DNA of 64,000 bases, taken from NCBI GenBank assembly GCA_027485995.1, contig JAIXPW010000077.1, forward strand, positions 62,001-126,000, given 5' to 3'. Numbering within the stretch: the first letter of the stretch is position 1; each line of letters begins with the position of its first letter. Positions 40,314 to 47,587 of this stretch are shown here, piece after piece. The position numbers were made by a program, and so were the translations under genes. The notes under the pieces were generated by a model. The model was not told the DNA's origin, ran no database searches, and worked only from the letters and a program-made list of their open reading frames with translations. This DNA is from Verrucomicrobiaceae bacterium. GTDB lineage: Bacteria; Verrucomicrobiota; Verrucomicrobiia; Verrucomicrobiales; Akkermansiaceae.

Positions 40314-40696
40314 GGACGGGACTTGGGTTTGATGCGGGTTTCCATGGCGCAGGCAAAAGAGCAGGCTCCGTCGATTCCATGGGTGATTCGTCCACCGCAT
40401 GCCGAGCACGTGGGTGCCGTCGCTTGGGAGTTGAGTTCGTCGAGCAGGGCATCAGCCATGGCCACGGCACTCTTGGCAACGGGCTGGTAAGAGCTGGATG
40501 TCAGCGAACTCCCATCCGCCATCCCTCCGGCCAAGATCCCGGTGGCGAGGTGCATCGCCATCGTTGCGCGGATGGACATGCCGGGTTGCGGGTTATGTGC
40601 CCATCCATTAGCCCACGGATTGAGCGGCATGCCTTCAGGCGAATACTCAGGCACTCCCTGCACAGGGAAAGCCGGCGCGTTCGGATCGATGTTCAT
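40310..40696 (-). CDS. Phage protein with GMSIRATMAMHLATG motif
   Basis: Encodes 128 residues from the ATG at 40,696, preceded by AAAGGAGGAGGG. The start AFPVQGVPEYSPEGMPLN and the segment NPQPGMSIRATMAMHLATGIL resemble a widespread phage family of unknown function (usually GMSLRD.FA..A..G). The C-terminus adds a zinc-ribbon-like CSACGGRIT...CSFAC. Confidence 0.6.
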   Translation of the reverse strand: MNIDPNAPAFPVQGVPEYSPEGMPLNPWANGWAHNPQPGMSIRATMAMHLATGILAGGMADGSSLTSSSYQPVAKSAVAMADALLDELNSQATAPTCSACGGRITHGIDGACSFACAMETRIKPKSRP

Positions 40697-41394
40697 CCCT
40701 CCTCCTTTCGGTTGAGGGTGGCTAGGGCTGCTTGAATAATGTCCCAAGCGCGTCCCGGAAGACGGAGCCATGGGGCATCGTTTAGTTCCCGCAATGCCTC
40801 TGCCAGCCTGTCGCGCTGCTCGATAAGCTCTTTTCTCTCGGAGAGTTGGGCCTCGGCCATTTCAATCATTTCGGCTACGCGTGCCTCATGCTGCTCCCGC
40901 GCCTCGGCAAGCTGTTTTGCCAGATCGCGTTTGTCTTGGATGTCCGACCACTGAAGCTCCCGTTCGGCCTTGTTGGCAGCAGCAAGCGCCTCGTCGCCAC
41001 GGGTCAGTGCACGACTGAGTTGCTCCCGGGCTTCGGCAAGCTCGCGTTCGAGCTGGCGGGCGTGCTTCAACCAGCCTTCACGGCGGCGCGGCCATGACTC
41101 CCACAGACCCATGAGCCTCTTGTCCTCTGCATCCGTCCTCGGCGTCGGGCGCGGTGTCGGAAGGGCTTCCAGTTCTTCGGGCATGGCAAACTCGGTGGAC
41201 CCGTTTTCGTTTTCCACTTCGACCATGCCGCAAGGACCGGAAACGCTGACGAGCTTGACCGTCCTTTTGGGGTTGGTGTGCGCGTAGTGCGTGCCGACAA
41301 TCATCTGCGGTTTTCCTGCCATCGCCGCTTCGAACTCTTCCTTGGTCAGGTCATAGTCGGGACGGTCCGACGGATCGTAGAAGGGCTCACTCAC
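40693..41394 (-). CDS. Coiled-coil protein
   Basis: Encodes 233 residues. An N-terminal globular part (DLTKEEFEAAMAGKPQ, RTVKLVSVSGPCGMVEV) is followed by about 110 residues of coiled coil (HARQLERELAEAREQLSRAL onward). No membrane segment. It overlaps both neighbours. No function is proposed. Confidence 0.55.
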   Translation of the reverse strand: MSEPFYDPSDRPDYDLTKEEFEAAMAGKPQMIVGTHYAHTNPKRTVKLVSVSGPCGMVEVENENGSTEFAMPEELEALPTPRPTPRTDAEDKRLMGLWESWPRRREGWLKHARQLERELAEAREQLSRALTRGDEALAAANKAERELQWSDIQDKRDLAKQLAEAREQHEARVAEMIEMAEAQLSERKELIEQRDRLAEALRELNDAPWLRLPGRAWDIIQAALATLNRKEEG

Positions 41395-41576
41395 GCGGCC
41401 TCCCTTCCCCGGCGCTTCGACTTCCGGCGTTCGATCTCCGATTGAAGGGCGAGAAGCCTGCTGTGTTCCCAGGTCCCCTCGTGGCTGGCGCGTGGGTTCC
41501 GGCGAAGCGTGTTCGTGGCACCGTGAAGCGCTTCCTCAGAGTAGGCCTGAACGGTTTGGAAATGGCCGTTGCTCAT
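41391..41576 (-). CDS. Small basic hypothetical protein
   Basis: Encodes 61 residues from the ATG at 41,576 (MSNGHFQTVQAYSEEALHGA), ending ERRKSKRRGREAA. The basic tail suggests nucleic-acid binding. Overlap coupling supports the gene. Confidence 0.5.
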   Translation of the reverse strand: MSNGHFQTVQAYSEEALHGATNTLRRNPRASHEGTWEHSRLLALQSEIERRKSKRRGREAA

Positions 41577-41968
41577 GCCGCCCACCTTTCCGACGCTTCC
41601 TGAGCCGCTGCCCATTCCCGGAGTTGCTTCGCCGCTGCGACCAGCGAGGAAACCGAGGGCGTCGTGTCGATCGGATCTTGAGAGATCAGCCCGAAGGCGA
41701 AGTGCATCGCCCCTTCCGTCGGCTTGCCGTCCTGGCGCTTCTTCTTGATGACCTCGCGGAAGAGGTCCCGGCGTGCACGTCGGATCAAGGCCGACATGGT
41801 GTAGTGATCGGCATCCATTGGATGCCGCTGGCCCTTTTGATCGGTCCAGAAGCCAATCGTCTGACGGCTCGCGACCAAGCAGGCCGCGCGGGTCAGGATG
41901 GAGGCGCTTCGACGCAAACGGAGTGCCAGCTCCGGATCGTCGTTGCGCGTGTTCGTGTTGGTTTTCAT
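41573..41968 (-). CDS. Hypothetical protein
   Basis: Encodes 131 residues beginning MKTNTNTRNDDPELALRLRR, helical throughout, with RRARRDLFREVIKKKRQDGKP as a basic centre. No family is recognised. It starts 28 bases after the HTH gene. Confidence 0.5.
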   Translation of the reverse strand: MKTNTNTRNDDPELALRLRRSASILTRAACLVASRQTIGFWTDQKGQRHPMDADHYTMSALIRRARRDLFREVIKKKRQDGKPTEGAMHFAFGLISQDPIDTTPSVSSLVAAAKQLREWAAAQEASERWAA

Positions 41969-41996
41969 GCGTTGCTCGTGCGTGGAAAACGGTTTC

Positions 41997-42239
41997 TCAA
42001 CTCAGGATGCGGGTGAGTTCCGCGTGGGAGATCCGGCATGTGCCGGTGCCTGGAACCTGCTTGTAGGTCCCGGCCTTCACTCGCCGCAGGATCGTGTCCT
42101 TGGAGACGCCCAGCTTCGCGGCCACTTCGGACGCTGAGTAGGTGTCCTTCTTGCCGCGGCTGTCGCCCATCTTCGAGGCGATCATTTCGGCGAGTTGCTC
42201 CAATTGCTCGGGAGCGAGGATGACTTGCAGACCGTTCAT
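41997..42239 (-). CDS. Small HTH protein (excisionase-like)
   Basis: Encodes 80 residues. The C-terminal half TYSASEVAAKLGVSKDTILRRVKAGTYKQVPGTGTCRIS is a MerR/excisionase-type winged helix (HTH_17). The N-terminal half is a helix. It may serve as an excisionase or early regulator; no integrase is present in the window to pair it with. Confidence 0.7.
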   Translation of the reverse strand: MNGLQVILAPEQLEQLAEMIASKMGDSRGKKDTYSASEVAAKLGVSKDTILRRVKAGTYKQVPGTGTCRISHAELTRILS

Positions 42240-42553
42240 GACTCGGCTTGAGTGCCCTCCGGTGATTCATTGCGCTGCTCGTGCACTTGGTCGCCAGACT
42301 CAGCGGGGGTGCCAGCCCCCGTTGGGTCACCAAAGTAGGCGTTCAGAAGCTTCTTGAAGGGGCTCCGGCCTTGCTTCCACGCAGCCTCATCCTGCTGCCT
42401 CGTGGTATCGGCCAGACGCTGGCAATGGCTCTGGTGCCGGTAGCCTGATGAACTGCCGCATGCGGTCCTGAAGCTCCACGTGCCGTCCGCGTCCTGAAAC
42501 GCCTGATAGGGCTCAGCCTTGGGAGCGGTGATGATCTTGTGATCGTGTGCCAT
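42236..42553 (-). CDS. Hypothetical protein
   Basis: Encodes 105 residues from the ATG at 42,553 (MAHDHKIITAPKAEPYQAFQ). The middle (WSFRTACGSSSGYRHQSHCQRLADTTR) has Cys and His that might bind a metal; the C-terminal tail is acidic. No family is recognised. Confidence 0.5.
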   Translation of the reverse strand: MAHDHKIITAPKAEPYQAFQDADGTWSFRTACGSSSGYRHQSHCQRLADTTRQQDEAAWKQGRSPFKKLLNAYFGDPTGAGTPAESGDQVHEQRNESPEGTQAES

Positions 42554-42634
42554 GGTTTTAGAGAGGGTTCCCGGCCTTCGAGGTCTGCCCAACGGGGGGA
42601 GGTGTTGGGCAGTCAACGGAGGCCGGGGAAAGGG

Positions 42635-42826
42635 TCAGGCGGCTTGCTTCGGGCTGAAGCCTGAGCGGGCGGCGGCATCATCGAGCACATGCTCGATGAC
42701 CTCCTTGGTGGTCCGCCCCCCATCGAGGAGGCTGACAGCCAGTAGGAAATCCTTGGTGGACTCCTTCAGCTCGCTCAGCGCGATCGGCGGCAGAGCTTGG
42801 GGTGGTTCGACTAACGTTGCGTTCAT
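42635..42826 (-). CDS. First gene of the leftward early operon
   Basis: Encodes 63 residues (MNATLVEPPQALPPIALSEL; TTKEVIEHVLDDAAARSGF). It is divergent from the repressor and starts within the operator region, the position of cro-type genes, but it lacks a clear HTH. It may be a leader protein or an anti-repressor. Confidence 0.5.
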   Translation of the reverse strand: MNATLVEPPQALPPIALSELKESTKDFLLAVSLLDGGRTTKEVIEHVLDDAAARSGFSPKQAA

Positions 42827-42849
42827 GACAACGGGAGTTGAATCCTATT

Positions 42850-42899
42850 TTACGACTCTCGCAATACTAATTTACAATTCCTTTAAATTTTTGTCGTAA
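42850..42899. promoter_or_regulatory. Operator-like inverted repeat in the divergent control region
   Basis: TTACGAC (42,850-42,856) and GTCGTAA (42,893-42,899) are perfect seven-base inverted copies flanking an AT-rich stretch (CAATACTAATTTACAATTCC region). The 100 bp region is the only AT-rich intergenic one nearby and separates the repressor from the leftward operon, so promoters in both directions are expected here. Confidence 0.5.
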
Positions 42900-42928
42900 C
42901 CTTGGATAATTGGTGTATTTCCAACCCC

Positions 42929-43690
42929 ATGATTCCGTTCGACGAGATCGACCACCGCCTTGAAAAGCTCAGGAAAGACCGCGCATGGCTTGCCGAATCC
43001 ACTGGCCGCTCGGCGTCATCCATTCGTTCCGCCCTCGCCCCCAACGCTCACCCCAAGCAACGCTCTGAGCATCTCCAGCGTGCGTTGTCCGACGCCATCG
43101 AACGCGAAGAAGCCAATCAGGCCACGACCGCGCCCGTTCTCTTTCCTGACCGGATCACGCTCGAAGTTCCCTCCTTCAAATTCGACAGCTATTCGAACGT
43201 CGCGAAAGAAGCTGGCATGACTTTGAAGGAATGGGCCATCGAGGAACTCAACCGCGCTGCCGAGGCCTGGCACGCAGCACAGGCGAAGATCCGCCAGTTC
43301 CCGCCATCCATCACCTCATTCCCTGAGGTTCCGCTCCTCCGTGCCGCCGCTGGCCTCCCAATCCTGGCCGACGCCGAAATGGTCGAGCCTGATCGTGCTC
43401 TCGGTGCCGGCCGCTTCCTCCTCGAACTGCGCGGCGACTCCATGGAACCCCGTTTCCTCGATCGCCAGCGCGTCGTCATGCGCGACAAGGCGACGCTCAA
43501 GCGCCCAGTCCTCAAATACGGCGAGCTCTACTGCTTCGTGCACGACGGCCAGGCCACGTTCAAGCAGTGGGCCAAGGACTCCGAAGGCCGCAAGGTCCTG
43601 CGCTCCCTCAACCCGGATCACGCCGATATCCTCGCTACCGAGGAAACCGACTGGCTCGGCTGGCTTGATCCTGCTGATAATGCTTCCTAG
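42929..43690 (+). CDS. LexA/CI-type repressor with S24 peptidase domain
   Basis: Encodes 253 residues from the ATG at 42,929. The N-terminal 45 residues are an HTH-like region (HRLEKLRKDRAWLAESTGRSASSIRSALAP). The C-terminal domain is a S24 peptidase: VPLLRAAAGLPI contains the probable Ala-Gly self-cleavage site (141-142), LRGDSMEPRF has the catalytic Ser171, and FKQW supplies Lys212. Self-cleavage would make the prophage SOS-inducible through RecA. It faces the leftward operon across the operator repeat. Confidence 0.8.
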   Translation: MIPFDEIDHRLEKLRKDRAWLAESTGRSASSIRSALAPNAHPKQRSEHLQRALSDAIEREEANQATTAPVLFPDRITLEVPSFKFDSYSNVAKEAGMTLKEWAIEELNRAAEAWHAAQAKIRQFPPSITSFPEVPLLRAAAGLPILADAEMVEPDRALGAGRFLLELRGDSMEPRFLDRQRVVMRDKATLKRPVLKYGELYCFVHDGQATFKQWAKDSEGRKVLRSLNPDHADILATEETDWLGWLDPADNAS

Positions 43691-43708
43691 GCAGTATTCG
43701 AGTAGAGA

Positions 43709-44317
43709 TCACTGATTCAACGGAGGATATTCTAAGCTCTCCAAAGAGTATGCGTATCTAAACTTTAAATACGAACCGAAAAGATCTTTGTGTTTATCAG
43801 TATAACCTTTGTATTTTCTTTCCAGCATTAAATCGAAAATCACTTTGTGCCCATTGCTTTTGAACTTTGAGATCAATGGAGCATATTGTTTCCAAGTCAG
43901 ATTCGACTTCAATCCGCCACTCTTCTTGAGATCATCTTCCTTTGATTTTAATACCCTGAGAGAATCGTCGAACTCTTTTTCGATCTTTTTAAAGGCCTCT
44001 TTGGCCTCGTTTAACTTGATAGCTTTTAGTTGTGCACCTCCTGCAGTTGTCTGATTTTCCAGATCATTCTCGGCCTCTAAAACGTCATATTCTTTCCCGA
44101 TCAGCTCCTTAGCCAAATCGAAAGACTCTTCCGACAAGTTTTCTAGTTCAGTTAACTTCGGATCAACCGCCTTTATCGTATCGGCTTTTTTCTGGAATTG
44201 CATCTTGGGCGATGCTGGGGGAAAGGCCTTGAACATATCCAAAGCCAAGAAAACGCCGCCTGTAACTACGGCGCACCCGAAGGCCCAAATCCAGATTGAT
44301 ATTCCAGCAATTTTCAT
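43709..44317 (-). CDS. AT-rich membrane-anchored coiled-coil protein at prophage edge
   Basis: Encodes 202 residues, convergent with the repressor. Residues 1-28 (MKIAGISIWIWAFGCAVVTG) are a signal anchor; the rest is a Lys/Glu-rich helical protein (LTELENLSEESFDLAKELIG; DSLRVLKSKEDDLKKSGGL) ending in Tyr-rich sequence. Base composition is clearly lower in GC than any neighbour. Position between repressor and attachment site is typical of accessory genes expressed from the lysogen. A role in exclusion of other phages is possible but unproved. Confidence 0.6.
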   Translation of the reverse strand: MKIAGISIWIWAFGCAVVTGGVFLALDMFKAFPPASPKMQFQKKADTIKAVDPKLTELENLSEESFDLAKELIGKEYDVLEAENDLENQTTAGGAQLKAIKLNEAKEAFKKIEKEFDDSLRVLKSKEDDLKKSGGLKSNLTWKQYAPLISKFKSNGHKVIFDLMLERKYKGYTDKHKDLFGSYLKFRYAYSLESLEYPPLNQ

Positions 44318-44403
44318 GTGCGCTGCCCGTGACTAACCAAGATTCTCGGGTCGGGCAAGGATTAGGCCTCGGCAACTTCAGAGGCATCGCCCCGCCCTCG
44401 ATT

Positions 44404-44429
44404 TTGACCATGTCCCGTTGACCATGTCC
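44404..44429. repeat. Twin direct repeat near the attachment site
   Basis: TTGACCATGTCC occurs twice (44,404-44,415 and 44,418-44,429), separated by CG. Twin direct repeats about 100-150 bp inside a tRNA attachment site are what integrase arm-binding sites look like. The assignment is by position only. Confidence 0.4.
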
Positions 44430-44531
44430 GGTGCCGTTCTGGGCTTCTAGCTCCATCGCAGATGCGTTCAAACGAACACGGACCCTTGAATTCTCAAGCT
44501 TTGCCAGCCCATTGCAACGCATCCGGCGAAT

Positions 44532-44569
44532 TTAGGAAACCCTTGTTCTATCCGTTGAACTACGGGGAC
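44532..44569 (-). pseudogene. 5' half of tRNA-Arg(CCT), prophage junction
   Basis: Reading from 44,569 on the minus strand: GTCCCCG, TA, GTTC-AACGGATA-GAAC, A, AGGGT, then the anticodon loop TTCCTAA. The next bases (ATTCG) cannot pair with AGGGT, and no T-arm or CGGGGAC 3' end follows, so only the 5' half of a tRNA-Arg gene is present. The break lies exactly at the anticodon loop, a favoured crossover point for tyrosine integrases. It marks the right boundary of prophage B; the 3' half should be at the far end, outside the window. Confidence 0.65.
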
Positions 44570-44697
44570 GGCTTGGCGGGACGCTATCGGTCGATTTCGG
44601 GAAGAGCAAGCCTTCGAAAAGGCAGCGACGTGAACGGTTCTGCCGATCCCGCCGGGGGCAGGACCCTGGCTTCGGAATTGGAACGAGCAAGCGGCTG

Positions 44698-46074
44698 TCA
44701 CCGGGGGGCCTGAGCTGCTGGCTTTTTTGCCGCCTTTGCCCGCTGGGCCGCCAAGCCACCGAAGACCGGGGCGATGAGTTCCTTGTCCCAGGCATCGAGC
44801 TCGGCGCTGAGCCTGGCGACGACTTCCGGCTGCGTGGCCGACTGGTCCTTGCTTTCGCCGACGTCGGTGGCGAGGTCGTAGAGTTCGGCGGGCTTTGCTT
44901 TCGGGCGGATGAGCTTCCAGTTGCCCTCGCGCACGGCGTGGGCCTGACCGCCGCCGACCCGCCAGAAGAGGCGCGGGTGTGGGGCGGCCTTGGTCTCGCC
45001 TTTGAGGAAGGGAATGAGGTTCACGCTGTCGTGGGGAACATCGGTCGGCATCGGAACTCCGGCGAGGGCGAGACTGGTGGCAAAGACATCGAGCGAGGAA
45101 ACCGGGGAATCGTAATCCTTTCCGGCCGGGAGAGTACCGGGCCAGGAAATGAGGAAGGGCACGCGGACGCCGCCTTCGTAGAGCTGGCCCTTTCCGCCGC
45201 GCAGGGGAGTGTTGTCAGGCGCGGAGGGACCGTTGGCCACGAGCGGGCCGCCGTTGTCGGAGAAGAAGAAGATCAAGGTCCGCTGGCGTTGGCCGGTGGC
45301 GTCGAGTTGTTGGAGCACCTGACCGATCGCCTGATCCATCAGGCTGATCTGGGCGGCGTACTGGCGACGCTGCGGATCCTGGATGCCGGAAAATTTTGCC
45401 AGCTCCTCAGCGGTCGGTTGATGAGGCGTGTGGGGCGCGTTGAATGCAAGATAAAGGAACCAGGGCTCGGAGGCATGGCGCTTGATGAAGCCCGAGGCCT
45501 CCTCGCCGAAGCGTGCGGTGAGGTGCTCCGGGACCTCGACACTCTCTCCATCCCTAACCAGCAGAATGGTGTACTCGTTGTCCTTCGGCTTCCAGTCGAG
45601 GAACTGATGTCCGCCGCCGATGAAGCCGAATGTTTCGGAAAAGCCGCGCTTCCAGGGAGCGTGTTCGGGCGTCGCACCGAGATGCCATTTCCCGACCCAG
45701 CCGGTCTTCACTCCGGCGGTTGCGAGGTAGGATGGAAGTAGTTTTTCACTCAAGGGCAGGCCTTCGCTGGCATTGCCGGGTTGATAGACCGGATTGTTCT
45801 CATGGCCGAATCGCTGCTGGTATCGGCCGGTCATCAGGGCCGCGCGGGTGGGCGAGCAGAAAGGATGGGTGACGTAGCCGCTGGTGCAGCGCAGGCCGGA
45901 TTTCGCGAGGCCGTCGAGGTTTGGAGTGGGGATGTCCTTGCTGCCGTTGAAGCCGGCGTCGGCGTAGCCCTGGTCATCGCTGACAATGACGAGGACATTG
46001 GGCTTCGGCTCTGCAGAGAGGGCGGGCAGAGCGAGAGCCGTCAGGATCAGCGGGATGAGGGAGAAGGGTTTCAT
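44698..46074 (-). CDS. Sulfatase (type I, formylglycine-dependent)
   Basis: Encodes 458 residues. Residues 1-20 are a signal peptide. NVLVIVSDDQGYAD binds the metal; the sulfatase signature HPFCSPTRAALMTGR has Cys73 as the residue converted to formylglycine; VGKWHLG, FSDNGG and GGKGQLYEGGVRVPF complete the family core. It is an exported arylsulfatase-type enzyme, probably acting on sulfated polysaccharides. It lies 12 bases after another sulfatase gene, forming an operon. No anaerobic or FGE-type maturase is seen in the window. Confidence 0.85.
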   Translation of the reverse strand: MKPFSLIPLILTALALPALSAEPKPNVLVIVSDDQGYADAGFNGSKDIPTPNLDGLAKSGLRCTSGYVTHPFCSPTRAALMTGRYQQRFGHENNPVYQPGNASEGLPLSEKLLPSYLATAGVKTGWVGKWHLGATPEHAPWKRGFSETFGFIGGGHQFLDWKPKDNEYTILLVRDGESVEVPEHLTARFGEEASGFIKRHASEPWFLYLAFNAPHTPHQPTAEELAKFSGIQDPQRRQYAAQISLMDQAIGQVLQQLDATGQRQRTLIFFFSDNGGPLVANGPSAPDNTPLRGGKGQLYEGGVRVPFLISWPGTLPAGKDYDSPVSSLDVFATSLALAGVPMPTDVPHDSVNLIPFLKGETKAAPHPRLFWRVGGGQAHAVREGNWKLIRPKAKPAELYDLATDVGESKDQSATQPEVVARLSAELDAWDKELIAPVFGGLAAQRAKAAKKPAAQAPR

Positions 46075-46086
46075 CTGGAAGAGTGA

Positions 46087-47466
46087 TCAGTTCGCCGCCT
46101 TCTTCTTTCCCGGCTTCGTCGCGGAGCCACCGCCGGGCGGGACGGCATCCTTGAGCAGCTCATCGAGGCAGGTGTTGAGTTCCTTGAGCTTTTCGGGATT
46201 CGAGGCGGCGAGGTTCCTCGTTTCGCTGATGTCATCGGCGAGGTTGTAGAGTTCGAGACCGGCGGTGGCGGACCTGTCGTCGGACTCCTCGGCATCGACC
46301 TCGCTGGGATCGCGCAGAAGCTTCCAGTCGCCCATGCGGATGGCGGCACGACCGGGCTTGGTGCCCATGAGCAGAATGGCGTCGTGCGGGGACTTCGCGC
46401 CGCTGGTCAGAACGGGCCAGATGTCGAGGCCGTCGGGTTTAAGTTTCTGCTCAGGAGAGGCTCCGGCAAGCTTGAGCAGGGTGGGATACCAGTCGATCGC
46501 GTGGATCGGCTCCTTGATGGTGGCGACCGGGATGTGTCCGGGCCAGTTGGCAAACGCGCAGACGCGGATGCCGCCTTCGTAGATCGTGCCCTTTCCGGCG
46601 CGCAGCGGGGTGTTCATGGTGACTTTTCCGGGCGATGGGCCGCCGTTGTCGCTGGAGAACAGGATGATCGTGTTGTCACGCAGGCCCTTTTCCTCAAGCG
46701 CGGCGACGATTTGCCCGATCGCGGCATCGACGGAGGAAACCATGCCGGCGATGGTCCTGCGGACTCCTGTTAGACCCGGATAGGCGGCCGGATAGGACTC
46801 CGGGACCTGGTGCGGCGCGTGGACTCCGTTGAAGGGGACGTAGAGAAAGAGCGGCTTGTCGGCAGGCTTTTCCCGGATCAATCGGCAGGCCTCCTTGGCG
46901 ACGAGTTCGGTGGAGTAGCCTTCTTCGGCGAGCGGCTTGTCGTCGCGATACCAGTCGGACTTCGCGCCGCGGGTGTGCTTGAAGTAGTCGATCGCCCCGA
47001 AGAAGTGGCCATACTGGTGATCGAAGCCGCGATGGGTCGGCTGATACTCCGGCTTGAACTCTCCAAGGTGCCATTTCCCGGTGATCGCGGTGGTGTAGCC
47101 CGCTTCGCGGAGGGCCTGCGGCAAGGTCCGCTCTTCAAGTGGCAGTCCCCACGAGGCCCCGGGAGTGACGATCGAGTAAACCCCGGTGTGCGTGACATAT
47201 CGGCCGGTCATCAGGCAGGAGCGGGTGGGCGAGCAGACCGGCTGAACGTAGAACGAATCAAGGATCGCGCCGCCTTTCGCGAGCTTGTCGATGTGGGGCG
47301 TGCGGATCTCCTTGCTGCCGGTGAATCCGACATCGGTGTGGCCCAGATCATCGACGAGGAAACAGACGATGTTGGGCCTGACGGGCTTCGGAGTGGACTC
47401 CGCCTGCGCGTGAGCCATGAGACACGCGGCGAGTGACAATGGGAGGATCGTGAGCAGGGCCTTCAT
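46087..47466 (-). CDS. Sulfatase (type I, formylglycine-dependent)
   Basis: Encodes 459 residues with a signal peptide (MKALLTILPLSLAACLMAHA). NIVCFLVDDLGHTDVGF, the signature QPVCSPTRSCLMTGRY with Cys78, TGKWHLGEF, FSSDNGGPSPG and RAGKGTIYEGGIRV are all present. The C-terminus is a Lys-rich tail. It is the first gene of the leftward pair; the two are only distantly alike and so probably have different substrates. A 120 bp gap separates it from the divergent acyltransferase operon. Confidence 0.85.
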   Translation of the reverse strand: MKALLTILPLSLAACLMAHAQAESTPKPVRPNIVCFLVDDLGHTDVGFTGSKEIRTPHIDKLAKGGAILDSFYVQPVCSPTRSCLMTGRYVTHTGVYSIVTPGASWGLPLEERTLPQALREAGYTTAITGKWHLGEFKPEYQPTHRGFDHQYGHFFGAIDYFKHTRGAKSDWYRDDKPLAEEGYSTELVAKEACRLIREKPADKPLFLYVPFNGVHAPHQVPESYPAAYPGLTGVRRTIAGMVSSVDAAIGQIVAALEEKGLRDNTIILFSSDNGGPSPGKVTMNTPLRAGKGTIYEGGIRVCAFANWPGHIPVATIKEPIHAIDWYPTLLKLAGASPEQKLKPDGLDIWPVLTSGAKSPHDAILLMGTKPGRAAIRMGDWKLLRDPSEVDAEESDDRSATAGLELYNLADDISETRNLAASNPEKLKELNTCLDELLKDAVPPGGGSATKPGKKKAAN

Positions 47467-47587
47467 CGGACAGATGGATCGAGGAGAGCGGACATTACCC
47501 CACCCTTACGCCAGGAAGCGAGGCCTGTTTCATGTTCATGAGGGCAAGTGCCTGTGGGCTTGCCCCGGTCGGCCCAGCCGGTCCACG

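Noticed and set aside
1..44530. A single very large phage instead of two
   Set aside because: There are two large terminases, two DUF935 portals of different length, two endolysins and two repressors, with opposite strand preference and a Mu-like end between them.
44318..44569. Group I intron in tRNA-Arg(CCT)
   Set aside because: Such introns occur at this site in some bacteria, but no 3' exon (T-arm and CGGGGAC end) follows within several hundred bases, and prophage genes begin instead.
44698..47466. Polysaccharide utilisation locus with SusC/D
   Set aside because: Two sulfatases are adjacent, but no SusC/SusD, glycoside hydrolase or sulfatase-maturase gene lies near, so only a sulfatase pair is supported.
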